64,000 bases of DNA from Caryophanales bacterium (GTDB lineage: Bacteria; Bacillota; Bacilli; JARBTR01). Positions within the stretch are counted from its first letter, which is position 1. Every line of letters starts with the position of its first letter. Both the position numbers and the translations under genes were made by a program. The notes under the pieces are model-generated. The model saw nothing but the letters and a program-made list of their open reading frames with translations, ran no database searches and was not told the origin of the DNA. The DNA is taken from contig JARBTR010000005.1 of NCBI GenBank assembly GCA_029240105.1, positions 1 through 64,000 of the forward strand, given 5' to 3'. This document shows, in pieces, positions 18,016 to 27,573 of the stretch.

Positions 18016-19305
18016 TTAATTTTTCTTTGTTTTTGGTAAAGTAATATTAAAAATGGTTCCTTCTCCAAATACAGATTCCACGTTGATTTTACCAGCATGT
18101 TTCTCCACAATCCATTTTGCAATGGATAAACCCAGCCCTGTTCCATCATTATTTGTACGAGATTTATCTCCTTGATAGAATCGGTCGAAAACTCTTGGCA
18201 AACACTCTGGATTAATACCTACTCCAGTATCTGCAACAGTAATTTGAATTAAATTACCAATTCCATAACAGTTAATTTTTATATTACCTTCTGCTTTTGT
18301 AAATTTCAGCGCATTATCAATTAGAATGACCATCAATTGATGGATTCTTTCTTTATCTCCGTAAAATTCTAAACCTTCTTCAACTTCTAACGAAAGTTCT
18401 TTTTCCTGAAACTCAGCAATATCTACAAACTGTTCTACAATTTCATTTAATAAATTGTCTAGTCTAAAGTCTATTTTGTTTAACTCAATTTGGTTAGAAT
18501 CGGATCTTGCTAAGATCAAGAGATTTGTTACTAATTTTGAAAGACGACGTGTTTCTTTTGATATAGCAGAAACATCGAGTATTTTATCTTCGATAGTTGA
18601 TTCTGGTTCTCGAAGAAGCAAATCTGAACGGGTTTGAATGATGGTAAGCGGTGTTCTTAATTCATGTGATGCATCTGAAACAAATTGTTGTTGTTTCTCC
18701 CAGGCTTTATTAATTGGTATAAGGGCTCTACCGGATAGATAATAACCAATCCCAACTACTGCAATAGCACCAACAACATTTCCTATAATAAGAATCATAA
18801 GAAGATTATGAAGCAGAGCTTCTTCTGATTTTGTTTCGCGTACAAATTGAATTTTACTAATTACTACTTGATTACCAATTACAATTTGTGGACTAAGTGC
18901 AATTGTGTATGTTTGAAAGGAGTGGTCCTCTGTTTCTACTTTTTGAAATACTTCAATCTCATTAGGAACAAATGCTTTCACATTCTCGGTATATACACTC
19001 TCGCCGTAAAATGAAAGCAACTGGTTGTGTTCATTCCAATAATTTATATCAACTCGAAGGTCTCTGTTTTTAAATGCTTTTCTGTTTTGACCTTGCCGAG
19101 CTTCAAATATAGTGGGCCCGTCATTATTTTGCATAGGCATAATTAGAGGAAGAGGATTTTTTGCTGCTTCCAATAATGAATCATCAACATTTTTATATAC
19201 CATAGTTTCACTATAAATATAAATAATAGTAGAAAGCATTGCTATAACGATAAAAAAGATGATGGCATTTAATGCTGTTAATTGTATTTTGGTTTTCTTA
19301 AACAT
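18016..19305 (-). CDS. Sensor histidine kinase of a two-component system
   Basis: A 429-aa membrane kinase. One membrane segment is at about 8-30, then an extracellular sensor of about 130 residues, then a second segment at about 165-190. The dimerisation box has the phosphoacceptor His in FVSDASHELRTPL. The ATP-binding N, G1 and G2 boxes follow (LIDNALKFTK, VADTGVGI, GTGLGLSIAKWIV). There is little room for a full HAMP domain. The layout resembles CiaH-type kinases. Its response regulator gene lies just upstream on the same strand, so the two form an operon. Confidence 0.88.
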   Translation of the reverse strand: MFKKTKIQLTALNAIIFFIVIAMLSTIIYIYSETMVYKNVDDSLLEAAKNPLPLIMPMQNNDGPTIFEARQGQNRKAFKNRDLRVDINYWNEHNQLLSFYGESVYTENVKAFVPNEIEVFQKVETEDHSFQTYTIALSPQIVIGNQVVISKIQFVRETKSEEALLHNLLMILIIGNVVGAIAVVGIGYYLSGRALIPINKAWEKQQQFVSDASHELRTPLTIIQTRSDLLLREPESTIEDKILDVSAISKETRRLSKLVTNLLILARSDSNQIELNKIDFRLDNLLNEIVEQFVDIAEFQEKELSLEVEEGLEFYGDKERIHQLMVILIDNALKFTKAEGNIKINCYGIGNLIQITVADTGVGINPECLPRVFDRFYQGDKSRTNNDGTGLGLSIAKWIVEKHAGKINVESVFGEGTIFNITLPKTKKN

Positions 19306-19372
19306 TCCCTCACCCCCACGATATCCTCTAATTATTAAAAATATTTTCTTAGTCTGAATTTTAATATAGATA

Positions 19373-20044
19373 CTATGGTCTCTTCATGGTATACCCAATT
19401 CCGCGAACTGTTTGAATATCCTTATGGTATCCGAACGGTTCCAGTTTTTTACGGATGTGGTGCATAAATACTTCTACAATTTCCATCGTTGTATCCGACT
19501 CAAAGCCCCACACACGATCATAGATTTGTTCTTTCGTTAAAATTGCACCTTTATTCTGAATTAGATATTCTAATAATTCGTATTGCTTTAAAGTTAATTT
19601 TAAATGTTGACCAGAAATCTCAATAGGATATTCTTTCCCGTTTAGTTTTATTGTTTCATAAGTGATAGCATGGTCAATTCCAAGACTGCCGCTTCGACGG
19701 AGAAGAGCTTTAACTCTAGCAATTAACTCTGCAGCTTGGAATGGTTTTACTAGATAATCATCTCCTCCAAGATCTAAACCTTTTACTCGGTCTTCGAGAG
19801 AATCACGCGCTGTTAAGAAGCAAACCGGAGTCTTAATACCTTCTTGTCGAATGGTCTTAATAATTTCAAACCCATTTTTTTCAGGCAGCATTACATCCAA
19901 AACTATAGCATCATAGATATTTTGCATCGCCATAAACAGTCCATCTTCTCCGTCACTAGCTTGATCTACAACGAAATCTTGTTTTAGAACTTTTACAATG
20001 GATTCCAATAATGCTAAATTATCTTCCACAACTAATATTCTCAT
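19373..20044 (-). CDS. OmpR/PhoB-family response regulator
   Basis: A 223-aa two-domain regulator. The receiver has the phosphoacceptor Asp in AIVLDVMLPEKNG (about D51), the Thr in CFLTARD and Lys in YLVKPF. The C-terminal winged helix ends in MHHIRKKLEP...TVRGIGYTM. It pairs with the kinase 67 bp downstream. No target site could be identified. Confidence 0.92.
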   Translation of the reverse strand: MRILVVEDNLALLESIVKVLKQDFVVDQASDGEDGLFMAMQNIYDAIVLDVMLPEKNGFEIIKTIRQEGIKTPVCFLTARDSLEDRVKGLDLGGDDYLVKPFQAAELIARVKALLRRSGSLGIDHAITYETIKLNGKEYPIEISGQHLKLTLKQYELLEYLIQNKGAILTKEQIYDRVWGFESDTTMEIVEVFMHHIRKKLEPFGYHKDIQTVRGIGYTMKRP

Positions 20045-20223
20045 AAAATTACACCTTTCTAATTTATATTTCTTTCTATGTTTTACATTTAGTTCCTTTT
20101 ATGTAGAAAGTTTTTTTACATTATTCATATTTGATTATATTATCTTACAGGTTTCTTAATAAAATCTTAATAATTACATGATATTATGTTGATAGATAAA
20201 AATATTTGTCGAGTGGGGAAATT

Positions 20224-20964
20224 ATGTTTCAAGATATAACATCAAGTGAACTTCAACATGCACGTTATTCCATGGATCGTTTTATGCTGTGCTACAAATT
20301 TGCAACAGATGAAGTCCTAACTAAAATTAGAATTTTACAAGAAGAGTTTAACATGCTTTATTCCTATAATCCTATTGAACATATAAATTCACGTGTCAAA
20401 ACATTAGAAAGCTTAATGAAAAAGGTAAAAAGAAGAAATATTCCGTTTCAACTGGATGCCATACGTTCTGAAATAAGGGACATTGCTGGAGTACGAATTA
20501 CTTGTTCTTTTATATCCAATGTTTACGAGTTAAGCATCATGTTGCAGAATCAGCAGGATATTGTTGTACTAGATTATAAAGATTATATCAGCCATCCTAA
20601 GGCAAATGGATACCGAAGTCTTCATCTCATATTAGAAATACCCGTTTTCTTATCAGATCGTGTTGAAAGGGTTCCTGTAGAAGTACAGATTAGAACAATT
20701 GCTATGGATTTTTGGGCAAGTCTCGAACATAAAATTTATTATAAATACAAAAAAGAAATTCCAGATAATATGTTAAGGGAGCTAAAAGAGGCTGCCACAA
20801 TTTCAACGCTTTTAGATGAAAAAATGGAAGAGTTAAATAAAAAGGTTAACACAATTAAGAGATTTGAAAACCATAACGTACACTCTGAACAAGAATTTGA
20901 ACCACTTCACTTTTATGAAAATTTTATATCGGAATCAAAAAAAGTGATTCAAATGAAAGGTTAA
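20224..20964 (+). CDS. relP: Small alarmone synthetase (RelP/SasA-type GTP pyrophosphokinase)
   Basis: A single-domain (p)ppGpp synthetase without hydrolase or TGS domains, closely following B. subtilis YwaC. It has the block NPIEHINSRVK, the catalytic stretch IRDIAGVRI, HPKANGYRSLHLI and VEVQIRTIAMDFWASLEHKIYYK. I choose ATG 20224 (246 aa), with GGGG at 5 nt. A TTG at 20206 would add six residues. The family is about 210-230 aa, and the extra C-terminal tail (about 215-246) is helical and charged. It is divergent from the two-component system. Confidence 0.9.
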   Translation: MFQDITSSELQHARYSMDRFMLCYKFATDEVLTKIRILQEEFNMLYSYNPIEHINSRVKTLESLMKKVKRRNIPFQLDAIRSEIRDIAGVRITCSFISNVYELSIMLQNQQDIVVLDYKDYISHPKANGYRSLHLILEIPVFLSDRVERVPVEVQIRTIAMDFWASLEHKIYYKYKKEIPDNMLRELKEAATISTLLDEKMEELNKKVNTIKRFENHNVHSEQEFEPLHFYENFISESKKVIQMKG

Positions 20965-21140
20965 AGAAAAATAGGTAAATAATCTGAAATTGGGTGGAAA
21001 AAATTTCTGCCTTCTTTTATCAATAAAACAAAAGTATTTTTTCGTTAGTTATTATTAACGACATGCATTTTTTTGATATTTACTATAAATCCTGTGAGAT
21101 TAATTAAAATATTCAATTAAAAATTAATGTCTAATTAGAG

Positions 21141-21188
21141 AAAAGCATAGATAAAATCGGTATAACAAACCGATTTATCTATGCTTTT
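21141..21188. terminator. Bidirectional terminator between relP and nrfA
   Basis: A long hairpin AAAAGCATAGAT...TCGGT / ACCGA...ATCTATGCTTTT has one bulged A, with A-rich and T-rich flanks on either side. It lies between two convergent genes. Confidence 0.8.
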
Positions 21189-21228
21189 TATTTGTAGTTC
21201 ATGTAATGTCCAAGACTGTATCATAAAT

Positions 21229-22659
21229 CTATTTAATGGGAGTTATAACTTGTTTCTGAGCTGGAAAGTAATCATTAGTAGCAAATGTATGTTTCTTTGA
21301 TGTATCTTTTTCACCCACTACAGCTGCTTTAGCTTTCTCTATTTCTGATTTAAGTGTATCAATATTTACACCTTTTTTAACAAGCTCTTCTGTAGCAATT
21401 TGAATTGCCTTATTTGATGCATTAGTAGATTTCATGAGATTATCCATCGATCCTTGTGCGTTATGGAAACCAGTTGAGTTTTCAGCTGCACAGAAATCCC
21501 ATAGCCATTGACCAAGACGGATTTGTTCTTGTGCTGATGACACCTTTGTGGAATCAACACCAGTCGTAATCATTTTATTAACATAGTAATGCGCATCTGT
21601 TGAGATATCCTGGGCACGATCTAAAGCTTCTTTGTAGGTTGTTTGAATACCTATAACTTGAGTTTTTAAGTCATCCATATCTCGGCTGCTATGGCAAGTT
21701 CCACAAGATGTATCCATCGTTTTAAGTGGAGAAGTCCAAAAGTGACTTGAAATCTTTTTACCATTGTCTTCTCTTTCATATTCCATATGGCAGTCTGAAC
21801 AAGATACACCAGCTTTAGCATGTGGACCTTCCATAAACATTTCGAAATCTGGATGCTGACCTTTTAAAATCGGCGTTCCAGATAAGCTATGAGCAAAATC
21901 TTTCATGAAACCATTTGCTTTCTCGTCTTCATAATATTGGTACATATTTTCGGCCTTAAAGCCATTTTTCCAAGGAAATGTGACTTTATTTGTTGTTGCT
22001 TTAAAGTAGTATTCAACATGACATTGCCCACAAACATAGGAACGCATATCATTTCTTGAGGCCTTTGTCACATCAATTCCACGTTCTTTCATGGCAGTGA
22101 TGAACATAGGACGAGTTATACGTAGATTCATATTCACTGGATCATGGCAATCAGAACAACCAACTGAGTTATGACCTTTTGCATCTACTTTTGGTAAAAC
22201 TTCATTTCTAAAGTTTGCTTTCCAAAAGTGATCCCCCATTTCTTGGATAAGTACTGGAGATGCAGTTGATTTACACGTCATACAACTACCTGTTGTTTTA
22301 TCTGAAACGCGCAATGTTTTTGTTATATCTTCAAGTGAGTATGTATGTCCACGCTCTTCATTGTAATCAGTAGCAAATGCATAACCATTAAAAAGAATGG
22401 GTAACAATGGCTCTTTGTCTAGTGAAAATTTACTTCGAGGCTTTGAACCACCGTATTTTGTGTCTTCCATTTCATTGTTTTTCAAGTAACTTGCATAGTG
22501 CAATGGAAAAATCTTTTTGAAAGCTTCATTGTTAATTTCTGTAGGTTTTAAACCAGTTTTCAATGATTTTGTATCTTGTTCTTTTTCACCACAAGCAACT
22601 AGGAAAAGTGGTATTAATGTAATTATAAAAGCAATAATAATTCGTTTATAGTTTTTCAT
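21229..22659 (-). CDS. nrfA: Cytochrome c nitrite reductase, catalytic subunit NrfA
   Basis: Pentahaem enzyme reducing nitrite to ammonium with six electrons. The haem sites are the catalytic CMTCK (about residue 124, lysine ligand), then CSDCH, CGQCH, CSDCH and CGTCH. The N-terminus is a lipoprotein signal with the lipobox LVAC and Cys 23, so the protein is exported and anchored to the outer face of the membrane. Length 476 aa is normal. The stop of nrfH and the start of nrfA overlap, the usual nrfHA operon. Confidence 0.95.
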   Translation of the reverse strand: MKNYKRIIIAFIITLIPLFLVACGEKEQDTKSLKTGLKPTEINNEAFKKIFPLHYASYLKNNEMEDTKYGGSKPRSKFSLDKEPLLPILFNGYAFATDYNEERGHTYSLEDITKTLRVSDKTTGSCMTCKSTASPVLIQEMGDHFWKANFRNEVLPKVDAKGHNSVGCSDCHDPVNMNLRITRPMFITAMKERGIDVTKASRNDMRSYVCGQCHVEYYFKATTNKVTFPWKNGFKAENMYQYYEDEKANGFMKDFAHSLSGTPILKGQHPDFEMFMEGPHAKAGVSCSDCHMEYEREDNGKKISSHFWTSPLKTMDTSCGTCHSSRDMDDLKTQVIGIQTTYKEALDRAQDISTDAHYYVNKMITTGVDSTKVSSAQEQIRLGQWLWDFCAAENSTGFHNAQGSMDNLMKSTNASNKAIQIATEELVKKGVNIDTLKSEIEKAKAAVVGEKDTSKKHTFATNDYFPAQKQVITPIK

Positions 22660-23174
22660 TAGGATATCCCCTCCTTTTTCTTCAAGAGTTCCCCAGATTT
22701 TGGTTCCTCATTCCATTCTTTCGTCTTGTAGGATTGAGTTCCATGTGGCAATCCGCTATGGCAGCTTGAACAATCTTTCTTTGCTGAATGATCAATGTTT
22801 TTAATCGTTGCCTTATGACATCTAATGCAATTTACTTCAATGAGGGCTTTTGTTTCTGGTTTGGCTTCTAAACGATTAGGAATGCCCTCCGGGTCGAGGA
22901 TATTGTAGTAAACATGCCCACTACCAACTCTTGTCTTAAAAATTATTCTGCTAAAGGTGTTACCTTGCGGCATATGACAATCATTGCAATCTAGCTCAGC
23001 ATGTGTTGATGCTGCATGAGAAGCAACTACATCATCCATAATATGACACATTCCACAAAATTCAGGTGAATCCAACATGTGCAATCCAGTTGTTAATGCA
23101 GCCCAGAAAATGCAGCCTGCTATGAATGTTCCAATAAACCAATAGGTTTTTTTTTGTCTAAACACTTCTTTCAT
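22659..23174 (-). CDS. nrfH: Cytochrome c nitrite reductase, membrane subunit NrfH
   Basis: A NapC/NrfH-type quinol dehydrogenase that feeds electrons from menaquinol to NrfA. It has one N-terminal membrane helix (about 10-30) and four haem motifs: CGMCH, CNDCH, CIRCH, CSSCH. Length is 171 aa. It overlaps nrfA by one base. The 600 bp upstream has no gene and should hold the promoter. Confidence 0.93.
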   Translation of the reverse strand: MKEVFRQKKTYWFIGTFIAGCIFWAALTTGLHMLDSPEFCGMCHIMDDVVASHAASTHAELDCNDCHMPQGNTFSRIIFKTRVGSGHVYYNILDPEGIPNRLEAKPETKALIEVNCIRCHKATIKNIDHSAKKDCSSCHSGLPHGTQSYKTKEWNEEPKSGELLKKKEGIS

Positions 23175-23675
23175 GTTTCAAGATTTGCCCCCTTTCAACT
23201 TTTTTTGATTTTAATTTTAGTGATACCTTTCTGTAAAAAGTAGAAACCCCGAATATATTTTTGGATTGTAAAAATTAAAACACCTCCAAAATTTATACAA
23301 TAAACCTATAAAGATAGTTCATAATCTGTAAAAAATTATTAATTTTAGAGTAGTTTGCAACACAGGTTTCACATTCTGAATTTATTTTTATCACAAATAT
23401 AATCTCCGTTTTTTTTATTAAAAATATTCCTTATATCTCACACCGTTAAGAAAATGTTTACTTTAATATGCAGATACTGAAAATACAGTAAAACCACTAT
23501 TCGTAATAGTTTAATTGGAATAACACATTCAAGAGTCATTCTTTAGTCATTTCATAAATAAACAGAAATTAAATGATGAACTTCCTGTTGGGAAGGATAA
23601 AAATAGGGGGTATTACAAATTCTTTAGGGGTCAATAGAATTAGTCGGCTTAACTGGTAAATGGGTGGTCGTTACA
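23175..23675. other. Intergenic region upstream of nrfHA
   Basis: About 500 bp without a recognisable gene. It should hold the nrfHA promoter. I found no convincing TGTGA-N6-TCACA Fnr site. A GGAGGTG motif near 23282 on the minus strand is not followed by an open frame. Confidence 0.4.
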
Positions 23676-23715
23676 CAAAAAAACCTGATCAGATAATAGG
23701 GGTAATCTGACCAGG
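23676..23715 (-). terminator. Terminator of the MacAB-like operon
   Basis: The stem CCTGATCAGAT / ATCTGACCAGG has one mismatch. On the minus strand it is followed by seven T. Confidence 0.8.
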
Positions 23716-23780
23716 CATTAAGCAATCATTCTTGCTTGATATTTAAATTTTAATTTTAAATCCTTAACTTTTGCTTAAAT

Positions 23781-24947
23781 TTACTCAAATCTTAATGCTT
23801 CTATTGGATTTAATTTGGAAGCCTTATTCGCAGGGAATACACCAAATATGATTCCTGTTAGGATTGAGAAGCCAAAGGATAAGAATATTATAGGCACGGA
23901 AGTTGAAACAGCCATACTTGCAAATTTTTCAACAAGTCTACCTACACCAATACCAGCACCTATTCCAATGATACCACCCAAAGCGCTTAGTACGATTGCT
24001 TCTATAAGAAATTGAGACAGGATACTCCACCTTTTCGCTCCAATAGCTTTACGAATGCCTATTTCTTTTGTCCGCTCTGTCACTGAAACCAACATGATAT
24101 TCATAATCCCAATACCACCAACAATCAATGAAATACTTGCAATTCCACCAAGCATTGTGGTCATTGTACTTGAAACTTCTGTTAAGGTTTCCATTAAATC
24201 TTTTGAATTCGATACACTATAAGCGTCTGATTGATTTGGAAACAACTGACCTAATAAAATCTTAATTTGCAAAACTGCTTGATCGATTGCATTTTCGCTT
24301 TTTGCTGATACATATACACTGGTAATTCCAGTATCTGCATTTAATCTTTGAGCAGTACTGAATGGGATTAATAGTAAACTATCCCCGTTTGAACCAGTGC
24401 TAGTCCCCTTTTCAGGTAAAACTCCAATAACTTTATAACTCACACCATTGACTAATACATTTTTTTCAACTGGATTGAGCAATCCAAATAATGTTTGTGA
24501 AGTGTCATAACCAAGAACGATAACCTTATTTTTAGCTTCTACATCTAAATCTGAAATAAATCTTCCTAATGCAGGTTTAGAATCTTTAACTGTTGCATAA
24601 CTCGCTGTTACCCCATAACCAGATACAGATGTACTATTTGTACCATTTTTAAGTGTTGCACTCGTAGAAACATAGGGTGCCACATCTTCAACACCCTCCA
24701 GTTTTTTAATTGTCTCAATATCACTCTTTTCAAGTGACATATCCGTTCCACGTAAGCTAACGGAGATTAAATTTGTACCAAGAGTAGAAATTTTATTTGT
24801 TACAGAATCAGTAGAACCTTGTCCAATTGAAACCAATACGATAACTGAGGCAACACCTATGATAATTCCTAACATTGTTAAAAAAGATCGAAGTTTATTT
24901 CCAATAATGCTGCGAAAAGCCATTTTAAAGGATTGAAATATGTTCAA
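23781..24947 (-). CDS. MacB/YknZ-type ABC transporter permease
   Basis: A 388-aa permease with one N-terminal membrane helix, a large extracellular MacB-type domain (about 45-240) and three C-terminal helices. This FtsX-like fold works by mechanotransmission. Near the C-terminus the family block RTKEIGIRKAIGAKR is clear. It is the last gene of a four-gene operon with its ATPase, adaptor and a small membrane protein. The set matches YknXYZ of B. subtilis, which exports a peptide toxin, so a peptide or antibiotic substrate is plausible. Confidence 0.88.
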   Translation of the reverse strand: MNIFQSFKMAFRSIIGNKLRSFLTMLGIIIGVASVIVLVSIGQGSTDSVTNKISTLGTNLISVSLRGTDMSLEKSDIETIKKLEGVEDVAPYVSTSATLKNGTNSTSVSGYGVTASYATVKDSKPALGRFISDLDVEAKNKVIVLGYDTSQTLFGLLNPVEKNVLVNGVSYKVIGVLPEKGTSTGSNGDSLLLIPFSTAQRLNADTGITSVYVSAKSENAIDQAVLQIKILLGQLFPNQSDAYSVSNSKDLMETLTEVSSTMTTMLGGIASISLIVGGIGIMNIMLVSVTERTKEIGIRKAIGAKRWSILSQFLIEAIVLSALGGIIGIGAGIGVGRLVEKFASMAVSTSVPIIFLSFGFSILTGIIFGVFPANKASKLNPIEALRFE

Positions 24948-24948
24948 A

Positions 24949-25647
24949 TCACAGCACCCCTTCTTCCGTTATTTTTCCATCTCGAATATACACGTTTCGT
25001 TTTGTTTGACTTGCAATATTAAGATCATGCGTAATAATAATGATTGTATGTCCCATTTCGTTTAAGGTTTTCATGATTTGAAGTATATCTTTGCCGGTTT
25101 TACTATCTAGCGCTCCAGTAGGTTCGTCCGCTAGTAAAATAGGAGGGTTTCCTGCTAATGCTCTGGCAATTGCAACACGTTGCTGCTGCCCACCTGAAAG
25201 TTGTGATGGGAGATGTCCAGCACGGCTTGCAATCCCAACTTTCTCTAGCGCCTCCATAACTGCAGTTTTTCTTTCTTTCGCTTTTAAACCACGATAGATT
25301 AGCGGTAATTCAACGTTTTCATAAGCTGTAAGCTTTGAGATTAGATTGAAATTTTGAAATATAAAGCCAATCTTTTCATTTCGTATCGTTGCTAATTCAG
25401 AATCCGGGGTTTCGTTAATGGATTGTCCATCTAAATCGTACCAACCAGTATCAGGAGTATCTAAGCAACCAATCATATTCATTAGAGTTGATTTTCCTGA
25501 TCCAGAAGGCCCAATAATTGAAATAAAATCACCCTTCATTATTTCTATAGAGATGTTATCCAAAGCATGAATGGTTTCGCCACCAAGCGTATACGTTTGG
25601 CTCATATTTTTGATAGAAATAATAGGTGTCTTTTTGTTAGTTACCAC
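24949..25647 (-). CDS. MacB/YknY-type ABC transporter ATPase
   Basis: The ATPase subunit for the permease that follows 1 nt later. It has Walker A GPSGSGKSTL, signature LSGGQQQR, Walker B ILLADEPTGALD and the switch His in IIITHD. The frame is open upstream to 25701. I favour the GTG at 25647 (232 aa), which overlaps the adaptor stop by a few bases and has GGTGGTGG in front. The exact start is uncertain. Confidence 0.85.
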   Translation of the reverse strand: MVTNKKTPIISIKNMSQTYTLGGETIHALDNISIEIMKGDFISIIGPSGSGKSTLMNMIGCLDTPDTGWYDLDGQSINETPDSELATIRNEKIGFIFQNFNLISKLTAYENVELPLIYRGLKAKERKTAVMEALEKVGIASRAGHLPSQLSGGQQQRVAIARALAGNPPILLADEPTGALDSKTGKDILQIMKTLNEMGHTIIIITHDLNIASQTKRNVYIRDGKITEEGVL

Positions 25648-26572
25648 CTTTACCACCACCGCTATTAAATTCACGTTTCTGGAAGTTTCCACCACCGCCA
25701 AGCATCATCATTCCACCCGGTCCACCTAATGCAGTTGATGAAGATGTAGCAACCACATAACGAACAGTATTTCCTTCTGATAGACCTGTTAAAATTTCAA
25801 CATTGTTTGTGTTGATCAAACCAGTGGTAACTTCTGTTTGTGTTGTATTCCCACTTTCGTTTAGTAATTCAACATATTTTTTCCCATTGGCTGTTTGTAC
25901 TGCTTCAATTGGCAAATACAATGCATCTGCTTTACTTTCAATTAGGATAACAGCTTCTGCAGACATCCCTGGTTTTAAATTATCATTTGTGTTTAACGTT
26001 ATCTCTACATCAAAATTTGCTACACCATTTTGATTTTGACCAACTGCAGCGATATTTGTTACCGTTCCTTGATAATTTACACTTTCGATGGCACCAATAG
26101 TGATGTCAGCAGTTTGACTTATTTTGATTTTATTAATATCTAATTCATCTACTGAAATGACTGTTTTAAGTTTTGTATAGTCTGTCATATGAAATAAAAC
26201 TTGTTTTGCTTGAACAGAATCATCTACAGCTACATCAACTGTGGTTACTGTACCTGTAAAAGGTGCAACGATAGCATCTGCACCGTTATCAAATGTAATA
26301 AGTGTTGTACCTGCTTCAACAATTTGTCCAGCTTTCACATTAACTGCTGTAACAGTGTCTTTTTCAACAGCTTTAATATCTTGATCATTTATTACCGCTA
26401 ATGTTCCTGAAGCATTCACTTTGACATCTAATGTACCTTTTGTAACTGTAGCAGTTTGATAGTTCGTTTCACTTGCAGTTTCTGTTGTAGAATTTGTTCT
26501 GAAAAATGCAAACCATAATGCTGCTATTATCCCAACTGTAACTACTGAAATAATGATTAACCATTTTTTCAT
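25637..26572 (-). CDS. HlyD/MacA-type membrane-fusion (adaptor) protein
   Basis: A 311-aa extracytoplasmic adaptor for the MacB-like transporter. It has an N-terminal membrane anchor (about 4-24), a biotinyl-lipoyl-like domain with the half-motifs VNVKAGQIVEAGTTLITF and DSVQAKQVLF, and a beta-barrel domain. The Gly-rich tail (GGPGG, MMMLGGGGNF) overlaps the ATPase gene. The coiled-coil hairpin seen in Gram-negative MacA is essentially absent, as expected without TolC. AAAGGAG precedes the ATG. Confidence 0.85.
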   Translation of the reverse strand: MKKWLIIISVVTVGIIAALWFAFFRTNSTTETASETNYQTATVTKGTLDVKVNASGTLAVINDQDIKAVEKDTVTAVNVKAGQIVEAGTTLITFDNGADAIVAPFTGTVTTVDVAVDDSVQAKQVLFHMTDYTKLKTVISVDELDINKIKISQTADITIGAIESVNYQGTVTNIAAVGQNQNGVANFDVEITLNTNDNLKPGMSAEAVILIESKADALYLPIEAVQTANGKKYVELLNESGNTTQTEVTTGLINTNNVEILTGLSEGNTVRYVVATSSSTALGGPGGMMMLGGGGNFQKREFNSGGGKGGN

Positions 26573-26602
26573 TCAGTTTCTCCTTTCTCAACTAATTAGC
26601 AA

Positions 26603-26923
26603 TTAATTGGTTGATCCACCTTGTGGATTGACTTGATTTGAGTCTCCATTAGGGATTTGCCCTCTTTGGAAGAATTGTCCATTTCCATTTCTGAGCATTC
26701 CGCCATTTTTAGTGATATTACCCACTTGATCAGCTCGGTCCTTTTCTATTGAAACGGTATACGCAACTCCAGCTAAACTTATTGTGCTAAGGATGATGTT
26801 TAAAACCAACAAAATTAGAATGATCATTTCCTTTGATGTTTTTTTACCAGCTGGTTCCTTTCTAAAAGGTTTTTGTTCAGCTTGTAATTCTTGTGGTGCT
26901 ACATTTTGATTTAAATCCGCCAT
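26603..26923 (-). CDS. Single-pass membrane protein at the head of the MacAB-like operon
   Basis: A 106-aa protein with a charged N-terminal tail, one membrane helix (about 32-55) and an Asn/Gly/Gln-rich outer tail. The tail motif NGQFFQRGQ resembles NFQKRE in the tail of the adjacent adaptor. AGGAGG precedes the ATG. B. subtilis has YknW at this operon position, but YknW has several membrane helices, so this is a different protein. The function is unknown. A role in assembling the transporter is inferred only from its place. Confidence 0.65.
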   Translation of the reverse strand: MADLNQNVAPQELQAEQKPFRKEPAGKKTSKEMIILILLVLNIILSTISLAGVAYTVSIEKDRADQVGNITKNGGMLRNGNGQFFQRGQIPNGDSNQVNPQGGSTN

Positions 26924-27081
26924 GAAAAATCCTCCTATAATTGCATATTTATTTTCTCGCAGTTCTTTGCGATGTGTTTACTATAGACGCCATACCTTAA
27001 CAATTTCTTAACGGAAAATATTTTTTAAAATTTTTTGCAAAAAAAACAGCTTACTTAATATTTTTGGTGCATAGGGAATTT

Positions 27082-27211
27082 CCGTTACAAGCGGACGCTT
27101 TCCGCGGTCGGTCCGTGAGCCTCCTCGAAAGGTAAAAATCACCTTTCTGTGGGGTCTCACTTGGCCTCGCTTTCCCGCTGGAGTCGCCGCCTTTCACTCC
27201 AGTCCAACTTA
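27082..27211. repeat. Palindrome-rich dispersed repeat common in Bacillaceae
   Basis: GC-rich against its surroundings. It contains GCGGACGCTTTCCGCGG, GTCCGTGAGCCTCCTCG, a hairpin GTGAG...GAAAGGT / ACCTTTC...CTCAC, and CTGGAGTCGCCGCC. This pattern is known to me as an abundant intergenic repeat in Bacillaceae genomes. A related element lies at 57589-57697. Confidence 0.7.
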
Positions 27212-27327
27212 ATAAAGGACAGCCTTGAGCTTATTCGGCATGAAAAGACATGTGCCACCGCATATTAGCGGTCAATTTGAAACGGATTTTGAAATTAGTA
27301 AATGAAAAAAAGTAAGGAGACAGAAAA

Positions 27328-27376
27328 AAACTGGGAACATTCACTCCAAAAGGAGTGAATGTTCCCAGTTTTTTAT
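27328..27376 (-). terminator. Terminator with a 20-bp stem
   Basis: A perfect 20-bp stem (27328-27347 with 27352-27371) has loop AAAA. T-rich sequence follows on both strands. It closes the methyltransferase gene at 27574 and marks the left end of the accessory island. Confidence 0.85.
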
Positions 27377-27573
27377 TTTGAAACTTTGATAAATTTAAAA
27401 ATATGCTGCTTTTTCAGTGCCCTCAAAATCAGAGCTGGCTTTCTATTTTCAATTTTTATAAGAAAGATAAAATCTTTTGCTTAACTTCATAAACTGTAAC
27501 GTCTGAGTAGTACTTAGGATAAATGAACGCTACCAATTAAAACCCATAGTTTATTCCGTATCTTGGTTAGTAG

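Noticed and set aside
23175-23675. Fnr or ResD site before nrfHA
   Set aside because: TGTGA-like half sites occur but without a properly spaced partner.
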